DNA of 64,000 bases, from assembly GCF_900105615.1 (NCBI RefSeq), contig NZ_LT630003.1, positions 868,001 through 932,000 of the forward strand. The letters are read 5' to 3'. The number at the start of each line of letters is the position of its first letter. Within the stretch, counting starts at the first letter, position 1. The stretch is from Lacrimispora sphenoides JCM 1415 (GTDB lineage: Bacteria > Bacillota > Clostridia > Lachnospirales > Lachnospiraceae). Below are positions 52,674 through 63,600 of this stretch, piece after piece. The notes beneath the pieces are model-generated. The model saw only the letters and a list, made by a program, of their open reading frames with translations, searched no databases and was not told where the DNA came from. Both the position numbers and the translations under genes were made by a program.

Positions 52674-53219
52674 ATGACAGTGCAAAAAGAAAAGAAAAAA
52701 AGTAAGTTATTATGGATCATTATTATTCTCCTGCTGCTTCTGATTGGAGTTGGATCAGGTATCTATTACCAGATGACCAGAGACAATAATTTAAGCCGTT
52801 TAACAAGAGATGCGCTGGCTTTGGGTGGTATGCTTCCGGGTAAGACAGACCAGGAAATCGTGGATATTTTAAGTACCAAGGTAGCAGAAGGTATGGTGGA
52901 TATCGGAATCGCGGCCGGTCCGGTATTTGAAAATGGAGGAAAGAAAGGTCGGATTGCAATCGAAAATATTGCAGCAAACCATTATTCTTTCCAGGTAGAT
53001 ATCAGGCTGGATGACACTGGAGATATAATTTATCAGTCGGGACTGATAGACCCAGGATTTTATATTGAATACATCGAGTTAAATAAAACGCTTCAGGCCG
53101 GAGATTATCAGGCGACAGCCCACTTTACCACATACTCTTTGGATGAGACTGAGGATAAAATCTCGGAAGCAAATGTAAAAATTGTACTTCATGTGATGGA
53201 TGGACTTTTTTATAAATGA
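52674..53219 (+). CDS. Membrane-anchored beta-sandwich-like protein, paralogue A
   Basis: A 181-residue protein. A basic N-terminus (QKEKKKSK) and one transmembrane helix (about 10-29) anchor it with the rest outside. The C-terminal 90 residues are beta-rich and share a pattern with the following gene: VDIRLDDTGDIIYQSGLIDPGFYIEYIELN here and LRIVRDATGEVIYESGLIEPGYYIEEIHLT there. I recognise no named domain. It overlaps the next gene by 4 bases (ATGA), so they are made together. A pair of assembly or linker proteins for the secreted subunits is possible. Confidence 0.7.
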   Translation: MTVQKEKKKSKLLWIIIILLLLLIGVGSGIYYQMTRDNNLSRLTRDALALGGMLPGKTDQEIVDILSTKVAEGMVDIGIAAGPVFENGGKKGRIAIENIAANHYSFQVDIRLDDTGDIIYQSGLIDPGFYIEYIELNKTLQAGDYQATAHFTTYSLDETEDKISEANVKIVLHVMDGLFYK

Positions 53220-53761
53220 AATTGAATAACAACAAAATTCGCAGTTGCTTCATGTTCTTAGCTATTATCTGCCTGCTGGCCGGTTCATTTTTTGTAGGCA
53301 TGGGCTTACAGAAAATGTTCAGTAATCAGCAGACCCGAAAAGAATATGCCAAATCAGAACTCGAATGGAAACAGGAGCTTGCGGAAGGTGAAGATGATGC
53401 AATTGTAAGAGATTTGAGAAACCAGGAATTGGTCAAAAATATGAAATATGTTTCTTTGGAACGTCAGATTTATTTTGATCATTCGGATGAACCCGGAGAA
53501 GCCAGGATTGCAAATGACAGTAAGAATAATTTTAGCTGTACATTAAGGATTGTAAGGGATGCAACCGGAGAAGTAATTTATGAATCCGGTTTAATTGAGC
53601 CTGGATATTACATAGAAGAAATTCACTTGACCGGCGGTCTTAAACAAGGGTTTTATCCTTGTACTGCAGTTTGGAGCTTTTATACACAAGGTGAAGAATA
53701 TGCAGGTGAGACGGCGTGGAAAGTAGTCGTAATTATTAAATCTGCGAATAAAACGTCATGA
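53216..53761 (+). CDS. Membrane-anchored beta-sandwich-like protein, paralogue B
   Basis: A 181-residue protein with the same layout as its upstream neighbour: short basic N-terminus (NNNKIRS), one membrane helix (about 9-30, FLAIICLLAGSFFVGMGL), a charged helical spacer (YAKSELEWKQELAEGEDD) and a C-terminal domain with the ESGLIEPGYYIEEI motif. The equal length of 181 and the shared motif point to an old tandem duplication. Translation is coupled through the ATGA overlap. Confidence 0.7.
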   Translation: MKLNNNKIRSCFMFLAIICLLAGSFFVGMGLQKMFSNQQTRKEYAKSELEWKQELAEGEDDAIVRDLRNQELVKNMKYVSLERQIYFDHSDEPGEARIANDSKNNFSCTLRIVRDATGEVIYESGLIEPGYYIEEIHLTGGLKQGFYPCTAVWSFYTQGEEYAGETAWKVVVIIKSANKTS

Positions 53762-53890
53762 GAAAACGGATAAGATTTGCAAGAAAGTACAGCAGTTCAG
53801 CCTGTATAAACCGAACGGCTGCGAGTTGATACGGCTGGAGCCGTGAACCTTACCCATAAATACATTGTAATAGAACAGGAGGTGGATATT

Positions 53891-54691
53891 ATGGGCAGAA
53901 AGAGATTCCTTTTATCATGGCTGATATGTAACCTGTTGTTTCTGTTTGGCTGTTTTCCTGTCTGGGCGGATGACAATAGTCTGGGAGGAGGAACCGTACC
54001 AAAAAGAAATGGGAGGACCGATATTGTTGCAGGTGTGGTTGTTGATTATATGGGGAAATTACGTTTTCAGGTCTTTAACAGAGACAATAATAATCCGATT
54101 GCAGGTGTGTCAGTGGAAATCTTTATCCCGAGTCTGAACCGCTATGTTTTGTTTGGTTTAACGGATAGTGACGGTATTTATGAGTTGGATGTGGCATATA
54201 ACATGGCCTCTTCCGTATCGGACAGTGACCAGTTCATTAAGAACGATGAGAACTATACATTTAATGGTACGTTAGTGTATCTAAACGATAATAATATTCA
54301 GTACCGGGTTTATAAAGCCGGATGGCTTCCTTATCCCCACAACGGAAGCTATCTATTGAAGGGGGATAAGGTTCCGGAGACGATTACCATAAAATTGTAT
54401 CAGAAGAAGAACGGCGAAGATGGTGATGGTGGTGATGATAAAGATACCGTACTTGATAAAACTGTTCCGGGGGGAAACCTTCCCGGAGGCCCACCTTTAG
54501 ATAAGCTCCCTTCTGATATTCCGGATAATACGCCTCCATTGGGCTACGTGGGAGGAATCCCCAAAACCGGAGTGGAAGGAGCTCTTATTTATTGGGCATA
54601 TGGTTTCATATTCTTTCTGCTTGCAGGAGGAGCAATCTGGAAATTGTCAAAGTTGGATAGTGAGAGCAAAGAAACGAAAAGGAGAGATTAG
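53891..54691 (+). CDS. Surface protein with Cna-B-like domain and IPKTG cell-wall-type signal
   Basis: A 266-residue protein. The signal peptide (to about residue 32, SVWADDN) is followed by a region with IVAGVVVDYMGKLRFQVFNRD and NNPIAGVSVEIFIPSLNRYVLFGLTDSDGIYELDV, the outline of a Cna-B/carboxypeptidase-regulatory-like beta sandwich. A Pro/Gly/Asp-rich linker leads to IPKTG (223-227), then a hydrophobic helix and a basic tail (KRRD). That is the tripartite layout of a sortase substrate, although the motif is IPKTG rather than LPXTG. No sortase gene lies in this window. I start it at ATG 53891 behind AGGAGGTGG; the frame opens 16 codons earlier. Confidence 0.75.
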   Translation: MGRKRFLLSWLICNLLFLFGCFPVWADDNSLGGGTVPKRNGRTDIVAGVVVDYMGKLRFQVFNRDNNNPIAGVSVEIFIPSLNRYVLFGLTDSDGIYELDVAYNMASSVSDSDQFIKNDENYTFNGTLVYLNDNNIQYRVYKAGWLPYPHNGSYLLKGDKVPETITIKLYQKKNGEDGDGGDDKDTVLDKTVPGGNLPGGPPLDKLPSDIPDNTPPLGYVGGIPKTGVEGALIYWAYGFIFFLLAGGAIWKLSKLDSESKETKRRD

Positions 54692-54692
54692 A

Positions 54693-57600
54693 ATGACACA
54701 ATTCAAAAGATTTGCAGCGTTCCTTTTGTGCTTCCTTATGATCTTTCCCACTCAGGAACTTATGATTCTGGCTGAAACCACATCAATGGAATATGAACGG
54801 ATCGAGGAAATGCCATCTTCAGATATAACTGAAGATGGAGCAGACCGCATGGAGGAAACTCAGCCGTCGGAAACAGTTGAAGATGGAACAGACCGTGTGG
54901 AGGAAACTCAGCCGTCAGAAACAAAAGAAGATGGAACAGACCGTGTGGAGGAAACTCAGCCGTCAGAAACAGTTGAAGATGGAACAGACCGCATTGAGGA
55001 AACCCTGCCTTTAGAACCAATGGAAGATGGAACAGACCGTATTGAAGAAACATTGCCATTAGAACCAATTGAGGGTGGAGGCGGCCGCATTAAGGAAACA
55101 TTGCCGTTAGAGCCTTTGGATGATGATGGTTATGCAATTTATTGGAATCCGGGCGGTCAGCTGCCTGCAGAACTGGCAACCGCATCCAATGCAACAGCAA
55201 CCGCATCCATTGCAACCCGATCCATGGCAAAAATGGGAAAAGATTCTGCCAATGGGTTGAGTCCTGCAAAGCCTGTAAAAACTCTTAAAAAGGCACTTGA
55301 GCGCGCAAATGATCTGATGGAGAAAGAAGGACTGGATCCATCGGACATTACTATTTATGCAATGAATCCGATGGAGGTGGCAGACGGGGAACTGTATGTA
55401 TTAAATGCAGGGAATATCCGAATAGCATCCTGGCCGGAACGTCCTTATGAAAGTGACGCGTTGTTTTATGTGAATGGCGGACAATTAACATTGACGAATG
55501 TTCTGCTTGAGTCAGAAGATCCGGATCATGATCCTGATGAGACAGAGTTGGTTTATGTTCGGGGCGGTGTCCTTCAAATGGGACAGAATGTCAATATTAA
55601 TGGATGTGTTGTAATGGATTACTGCAGTGAGCAGGAAGATATAGAGTGGAAAGAAGATACTGCATCTCCTTCCAATGCTGCGGATACAGATAATACAACA
55701 GCAGAAAACGAACGAATTGAGAAAACACTACCGCTGCAACCTCTGGCTTCAACCGCCAGTCAAGCAAAGGCGGCAGGAGAGGCAGCCTTTGATATAGATA
55801 ATTATGCTTTAGATACCGATGAAGATAATGTTGAACTGATCGTAGATAAGATGTCCGTCAGTACATGGAGAGATCCGATTATCGAGTTGATGGAAGGATT
55901 TGACGGCGGAAACGGCGAATATCTTCTGGAATTACGGGATGATGGCAAGGCAGAATCACGTGAACTGGTGACAACCCTTTATGCGGATGATGCAACTGAG
56001 GAAGAGTTTTTAGGCTATTTTACTCTGGCAGAATCTGATAACTGGAACCTGGAGGTCGAGACTGAGGCAGCTGCTCAGTTAAGAGATACGGGTTCAGAAA
56101 ATAAAATCATGTCCCGGTCCTTTGCCTTTGAGGCAGATACTTTGACCAGCAAGACTCTGATTGCAAGCCGTTCTTTAGGTGAGGCAAAGGTTATTTACTG
56201 GAATCCGGGAGCAGCTATGACCATTGATGGGGAGATTTATCCGGCAGGCGATGATGTTTTATATGATGGATCAAACCCGCGTGCTCCGCTTAAAACCTGG
56301 AGTGCAGCAGCCGAGGAGGCTAAGAAGTCCAATGGAATGGTTGTAGCCATGCGATCCCTGAATTTAGGGGATGATAACGCTGGTGAATATCTGGAGCAGC
56401 TTTCGGACGGAGAGTTTTACCTGGCTTCTGCCGAAGCTTCATTGATAACTCCTCTTGGCACATGGAATTCTACTGCACAGCCGGCAATCATCGTACCGGA
56501 AAACAAGACCTTGATTGTAGAAAATCTTTACCTTGGCGGAATGTATGATAATAGCGGCAATGAGACCGAAGCTCAGACGATCCTGGTAAATGAGGGAGAC
56601 CTTATTATCGAAAAGAATGTCAGGACAGAAGAAAAGGGATATATTCAGATAAATGCTTTTCTTGATTTAACGAATCATCCGGTACAGGTATGCAGTGTGG
56701 ATTCTATCCATGATGGTGATTTAAGAATATTCTTTGGCGGTATTAATAAGAACGTAGCTTACCGGTATGTAGATGTAGTGATACCTGGCGGAGATTTGGC
56801 ATCATCAATCACCGATGATGCAGACCCGATTGCAAAAGCAGATTCCGTTGGTCAGGCGCTTCTTGGCCGGATAAAGCTGCACAGTACCAACCGGTCTGTG
56901 GCAAATGGCGGTCTTTCAAGTATTGACTGGTCACTGCGGCAGGATACGGCCGAGGATGACAGTATTGTAAATGCTCAGAATATTGAACTTTATGCAATTT
57001 ATTACTTCGATGGTATTTATATTGACGGTGTGGATGGCGATGACAGAAATTACGGTGCATCCTGCGACTATCCGGTGAAAACATGGGCCAGAGCAAGAGC
57101 GATCTGGCAGGATGAAATGACCAAGAGTCTGCAGGCCAGACAAGATGCAGCCGGTATGACATTAGATAAAATTGAAGCCGACTATCCGATGCCGGAGGTA
57201 ATTTACATCTGTAATACTGTGACCGTAGACTCTGCCAGCGAACCGGAATGGGAGCTGGAACCCCGTTATGACTACGCGAGAGGTACTGATGTTAAGACAG
57301 AAGTCGTATCTCATATTGACAAAATTGCAAGTCAGGGAGAGGGAAGCGCAAATGTGCCGCGTCACGAAGCTCCAAAGACTTTGATCAAAGTAACAGGAAA
57401 CGGTGTTTTAAGCATACGTGACGTTTTTATCCGTAATATGGTAGATGACACTGACAGTGTTACGATTAAGGTAGAGGCAGGCGGAACCCTGAACTTAAGG
57501 GGAGAGACTACCCTGAATGGAACCCGCCTTAAGAGCACGGGTTTTGATCAGAAAGATCTCACCCTTGGTAACCACATAACGGTTACCGGAGGCAGCCGCT

Positions 57601-60600
57601 TTGTGATGGAAGCAGGCTGGACTGGTTCGATTGAGAACCGGGAGCAGGGTGTGGTTGCTGCCGGAAGCGGTACCACAGTTGAGATGAACAATGGTTTTAT
57701 TCAGAAGAACAACTCTTACCGTGCAGATTATTATACTGCCGGAATAACCACTCATAAGGCCGGAGGCGGTGTGGTTTTAAGCGATGGCGCCAGGTTTACT
57801 ATGAACGGCGGTACCATTACCGGTAACCAGACATATCAATATGGCGCAGGCGTTTATCTTGTGGATGCAGGGACCTCCTTTATTATGAATAAAGGAAAGA
57901 TCACAGGTAACAGCATACTGACTTATCAAATTTCAGGCACAAATAGCACCGTACTGTTTTCAAAAGGGGTCGGTATATTTGCGGATACAGGTACAATCGT
58001 AAACATCGGTGATGGGAACGGGGAACAGGAAGATACGGTAATCAGTAACAATAAATCATATTTTGCTTATGGTACCGGTATTTATACGAATGGCAGCCTG
58101 AATATTGATCTTGCGGCCATATCTGATAATGAAGCTGGCGGAGTATACAAAAGTTATACGAATGTTAATTTAGGAGTCGGAATTTATATAGGGCCTGATG
58201 GTAAGCTTGCGATGAATGCCGGGTTAGTGAATGGGAACCATGGTGCATTTACCACATATGGCTACGTAAGAGGTGTAGGTATCTATATTGACGCCGGTAC
58301 AAACAGCCATACAATCACCGGAAGTACAATAACTACGAATCAAACGGGATATGAGTACTATACTGACTCTGATATTTACAATTATAACCAGGGCGGCGGT
58401 ATATATCTTGCCGGCGGCAATACCCTTACGATAACAGACACAAAGGTTTCTAATAACAGAGCCGGACGCGGCGGAGGAATCTATGCATCCGGAAGCTCCG
58501 GAAAGGATATTGCTTTAACCTTAAAAGAAACCATTATAGAGGAAAATGAAGCGAGATCATCTCGTGCCAGCAGTTATGGAGATACCGGAGGTATTTACTT
58601 CTATGGATATGGGACTCTTACTCTGGAAGATGGAACTAAGATTATTAATAACTCTGCAACAGTGAGTACCGGCGGACTTTACATAGGTGGTGCTTCTGCT
58701 GCTTCTTCCCATACTTATATGATGGCAACCACTCCGGGAGCAATTGAAATCAGCGGCAATAAAATCACCAATACCGGAAGCTACGGTACTTATGGCGGAG
58801 GTGTCACTCATAGCGGGGGCAGCTGGCATGCTGAGAATGTACGGATCAGTAACAATGAGGCGGTTACACAGGGCGGAGGAATCTATTCCACCAGCTCAAC
58901 CTCTTACTCTTATTTCAGGAACATGATGATCACTGACAATCGGGCAGGGGATGGCGCTGCACTGGCAATTAGCAGCGGACGCTATTATATGAAGGACTCT
59001 TCCATTACAGACAATACTGCAACCAATAGGGGCGGCGGTATTTACACGTCAAGTACCAGTGCTTATGTGTATCTGTCAGAATCGGAAGACGGAAAATTTG
59101 AAATAAAGGATAACCATGCGGACTATGGCGGCGGGATTGCTATTACAACTGCTTACTCATTTATGATGGATATTGCCGGCCCGATCCAGAACAGTGCGGC
59201 TGTACAGGGAAGCAACTTCTATTTGAGCGGTTATGCATACATTGATATTTTCAAAGGATATTTTAAGCAGCCGGTTCCATCAAAACAGGTGGAGGGCGTA
59301 TACAATATCTATATTGATGATACATCAACCAGTACCTACAGTAAGAATTTTGATTTCAGTAAGGTGACTGCTGATAAGAAAGATGGACCAAATCCTGATG
59401 TTATCTTTTTAAATTCAGGAAGCTCTTTCCTGACAGTACTTGCAGCACCGCTAGATGATAATACGGCTTACGGTGCATTTCCGATTGATTTAAACAGTGA
59501 GGTGTTTCAATCCGGCAGTGTAGTACTGAAACCATTGGGAAATGCTGCGACCCGGGCAATGCTGGAGCCAAATGCTGATCTATCCGGGTCGGTTCAGGTA
59601 AACCGGCCATATCCCGCATTGTTGAGTGCAATGGGCAATTTAGATCATTTTCGCGGTGGTGAACTTCCAAGAAGAAGCGAACTTGGCGGATTTAGAGATG
59701 CAGTTAACACCACCAGAACGAATGTAATTATTGTCGGCCAGGGCGTGTATTTAGCCGGATATAAAAGTGATGGAACCGGCGGAAATGACAACAACGGGGG
59801 CACCTCTCCGGCTGATGCGGTTGCAACTTTTGAAAGAGCAAAAGAGGTTTTAAAAAATAGGATTAACGAAACCGTTATTCATGACGGTACCCTTCCAGAG
59901 GAAGAAAGGGAAGGCTTTGCACCATTTATCTACATTTGTGGTCAGGTGGATATTAACACCAATGAATCCTGGGAACTTAATTATGATGATCCGCTGTATA
60001 CTGATATAAATGAGTATTATGCGATTGCTGAAGAACGCAATGGGACCCCGGTATATGAGCCGCAGGTACGCCGGTTTGCTTCTTTTGTGCGGCAGCCGAT
60101 GATTAAAGTAGGTAATGGCAGCAATACAGTGTCATTTACTACAGGAAGGCTGATTATTGATGGTATGGCGGATACAGTCGTTCTTGCTGATCAGAGTTCA
60201 TACAGCCCGGTCATCTATGGATCTGCAGGTACATTGGTGACTTTGACCGGAGATTCAATGATCAGGAATAATTACTACAGTGCACTGGACATTTATGGAA
60301 AAGTAACACTTAGCGGTGAAATTGGTGAAGTGAATAAGCAGCTATATAATAACCAGTCTCAGTATACGGTCAGGTTGTATGGTTCAGCCAAAATGTCGAT
60401 GCTGGGAGAGGCAAAGATTATCACAGATAATACAGTTGAAAAGGTTGCCAGCTTTTCCGGGTATGCGATATGGATGGGAGGAACGAATGTCTCCGTATCT
60501 ATGGAAGGAAACAGTGCTATTATGCAGGAACCGGGTTCCACGCTGCTGAATAGCTATCTGATTTATTCCACCTATGCAAATACCTCCGTTCAAATGAAGG

Positions 60601-63600
60601 AGAATGCCAGATTAGAAGTCGGCAACGCAGTGAGCGGCGTTATCTATATTTCCGGCAGTGATTCAGCGGTTGATATGACAGGAAATGCCAGCATTGCAAC
60701 GATGGAGGGTGCTTATTGGTCATACGGCATTTACGGGTGTGCTAATTTTTCCCTTACGATGTCAGACCGGGCCAACATTACGTATGGAGGATATCGCAGC
60801 ACCACGACCTATGGTATCTATCTGGCCCCCACAAGTACGACAACGGCATCGGTAAAGATGCAGGATCATGCGGCGATTATACTTGATAGTACAGCCACAG
60901 GCACATCCTATTGGTTTTATGGAATCTCTGTGAACAACGGAATATCACCGAAAATAGAAATGTTAAACAATTCAAGAATTACTGGTAATCCGAATGTTAT
61001 GAGTCTTACCTGCGGGATTATAACAAACAGTTCTAATGCAAAAGATGTAATGATTTTACTGAATATGGAAGCTGACGGATCCGAAGAAGAATCAGTTTCG
61101 ATTACGGACATGAGCCATGGCATTTTCCTTGGGGCGGCAGATAACAGCACTGTTTCAATGGGAAAGAAGGCTCTGATTACTGGCGGAACAGACGGAATAT
61201 ATTTGACGGGACGCAGCAGCGCCACATCAACAGCTAATATTCTGATGAAAGATTACAGCAGGATTTATAAAACCACCTATGGTATTTACTTTTATCAGGT
61301 TAATAGCAGTCCAATTAACATTCGGATGGAAGACCATGCTGCGATTGAACAGAATAATATGGGGATCGCCGAAGCGACAGTGACCGGAAGTACTTCCTAT
61401 GGGGCATCACAGGTGAATGTAGAAATGTTTGGTGACTCCAGAATATCCGGTAACTCCAGTTCAGGAATTCAATTGGTCCATACTCAGAACAACTGGTCAG
61501 AAAGCACTGGGTACCAAAAAATCACTTTAAACGACAATGCAATGATCGGCGGCAGTGATTATTACAGTAACATAAATGCTGCTTCCGGTAATCAGGGAGC
61601 CGGAATATATGCCAACGGTCCGATTCAGGTGACAATGAACGGAACTGCAAAAATATCCGGAAATGGCACCAGTGTTAATAATGGCAGCACTGCAAATTCG
61701 GGGATTTACTTAACACGTTCAACAACTGCCTCCTATCACCGGGCCGGAACAGCAAAAATTACCTTAAATGATTCAGCTTCTATTTGTGATAACAAAGGCG
61801 GCGGTGTTTATGCAGCAACGATCGGCGACTCCACAACAAGCTATCACAATGAAGTCATTATTGAATTAAATGGAATTAAAGAAGATGGAAGTTTTTCTGC
61901 ACCGTCTATTCAGGGAAATACAGATGCGGTCTACTTAGGGGCTGATGCAACCTTAAGGATCAAGGGAGAAGCACTGGTAAAGATCAGTGACAGTCCTTAT
62001 GCATCAAGCTCCTACGTAGCCCGGGTAATTGATAATTATGGATACATTGAGTTGGATGGAAGAAGCACGGTTAAGGGTCTGATTTATATGAACAACAGTA
62101 CCAAACCGATTACAATGACCCATGCTGCGGCCGGCCAGGCGCCAAAGTATGATTTGCATCTGGTTGAAGGCTTTGCCGGTAAGACAGTGGTTCAGCCGGA
62201 TATGGTTGGTATTACGGATCTTACGGGTACGGGAAGCCAGCTGGCATATTTCCATAAGGCCAGTGCTGACGGAATGGCAGCCATGCGGCCGATCGTCGAG
62301 CTGTCACCAAACCTTGTACTGCTGGGAGAGAATAATGTTTATCTGTCAGGCAGCGGAAATGATGCCAACTCCGGCAACACTCCATCTACTGCGGTCAAAA
62401 CCTTTAAACGTGCCAGAGAACTGCTGCAGGGCGGAGGTTATTATACGACCGGAGCGAATATCATTATCTGTACTTCGACCGTTAATGTACTTGCAGAGGA
62501 TGAAGACTGGTCATTTGAGCCCGGCGGATTTGTAACGAATTCTCTGAGTGGGCAAAGATGGCAGCCACTGGTAACCCGTTATGAAGGGTATGGCGGTATA
62601 CTGATTACGCTGTACGATAGTACCAGTACGGTTTACGCCTCCACCGTTACGTTTAAAAATATCACGATAGACGGCGGCTCAGCCAATGGTATAGTATTGA
62701 CAACAGCCGTGAATGATCAATTGCTGATGGTTGGCAGAGGAAGGACCGCTGTCCTTGGAGAAGGCGCAGTATTGCAGAACAACAAGGCAGTAACGACTAC
62801 CTATAGCAATACCTCAGCATTGGGTGTGAAGGTTTATGGCGGTACACTTGAGATAAGCGGCGGAACTATTCGGAATATAGTAAGAGAAACAAGTCTTAGT
62901 TTCAGTAGTTACTACTTTGCCTCTGCGGTAATGGTTCAGGGGGTCAGTACTGCTTATCCGGGTAATTTGATTATGAAGTCGGGGCAGATAATAAATAATG
63001 AACTAAATGCTCCAAATGCACAAGGTACCAGTGCCCGTATCGGAACGATTTATATACACAGCACTACTTCCGCTCCCAGTGGTATGGAAATGAGGGGCGG
63101 TCTGATCGAGAATAACAAGGTTGTTTCAAGAAATACAAATCCGGGAGCAGCAGGTGCGATTGTAAATTATGATGGTGCTGTAACTATCGGCGGCGGAATT
63201 ATCCGTGGAAATGAAGGTGGATGCGGCAGTGCAATTTTTCATCAGGGCATTAACAGTTCTTCCCAGATGATTTTCTCCGGCGGGCAGATCAGCGGAAATA
63301 CGACAAATGCAACCGGACAGCAGTCCATCAATAAATACTCGCCGATTTTTGTTATGCAGAAGGGCTTTGAACTGTATGGCGGTGGAGCGGATATCAAAGA
63401 TAGTATTTATTTATACCAAACCTTAAGTGCCATTAAAGTAAGTGATCATATTTATCAGACCGGACGTTCCTACCATATATACTTAAATCAGGGAACCAGC
63501 TACTTTAGAAAAGGCAGTGTAGTCGTAGAGCCGGATGGTAATAAGGTAACAAACGTTGGTTCCTATCTCCCATATTTTGATGTACGGTCGAATCCGTATG

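Noticed and set aside
54831..55118. Possible CRISPR-like or regulatory repeat array
   Set aside because: The 48-base units are contiguous and code in frame for an acidic spacer; no unique spacers between them.
62122..62535. A 137-codon plus-strand frame inside the giant gene
   Set aside because: Shadow frame with Trp/Arg/Cys-rich product; the main frame stays open through it and holds a module start.
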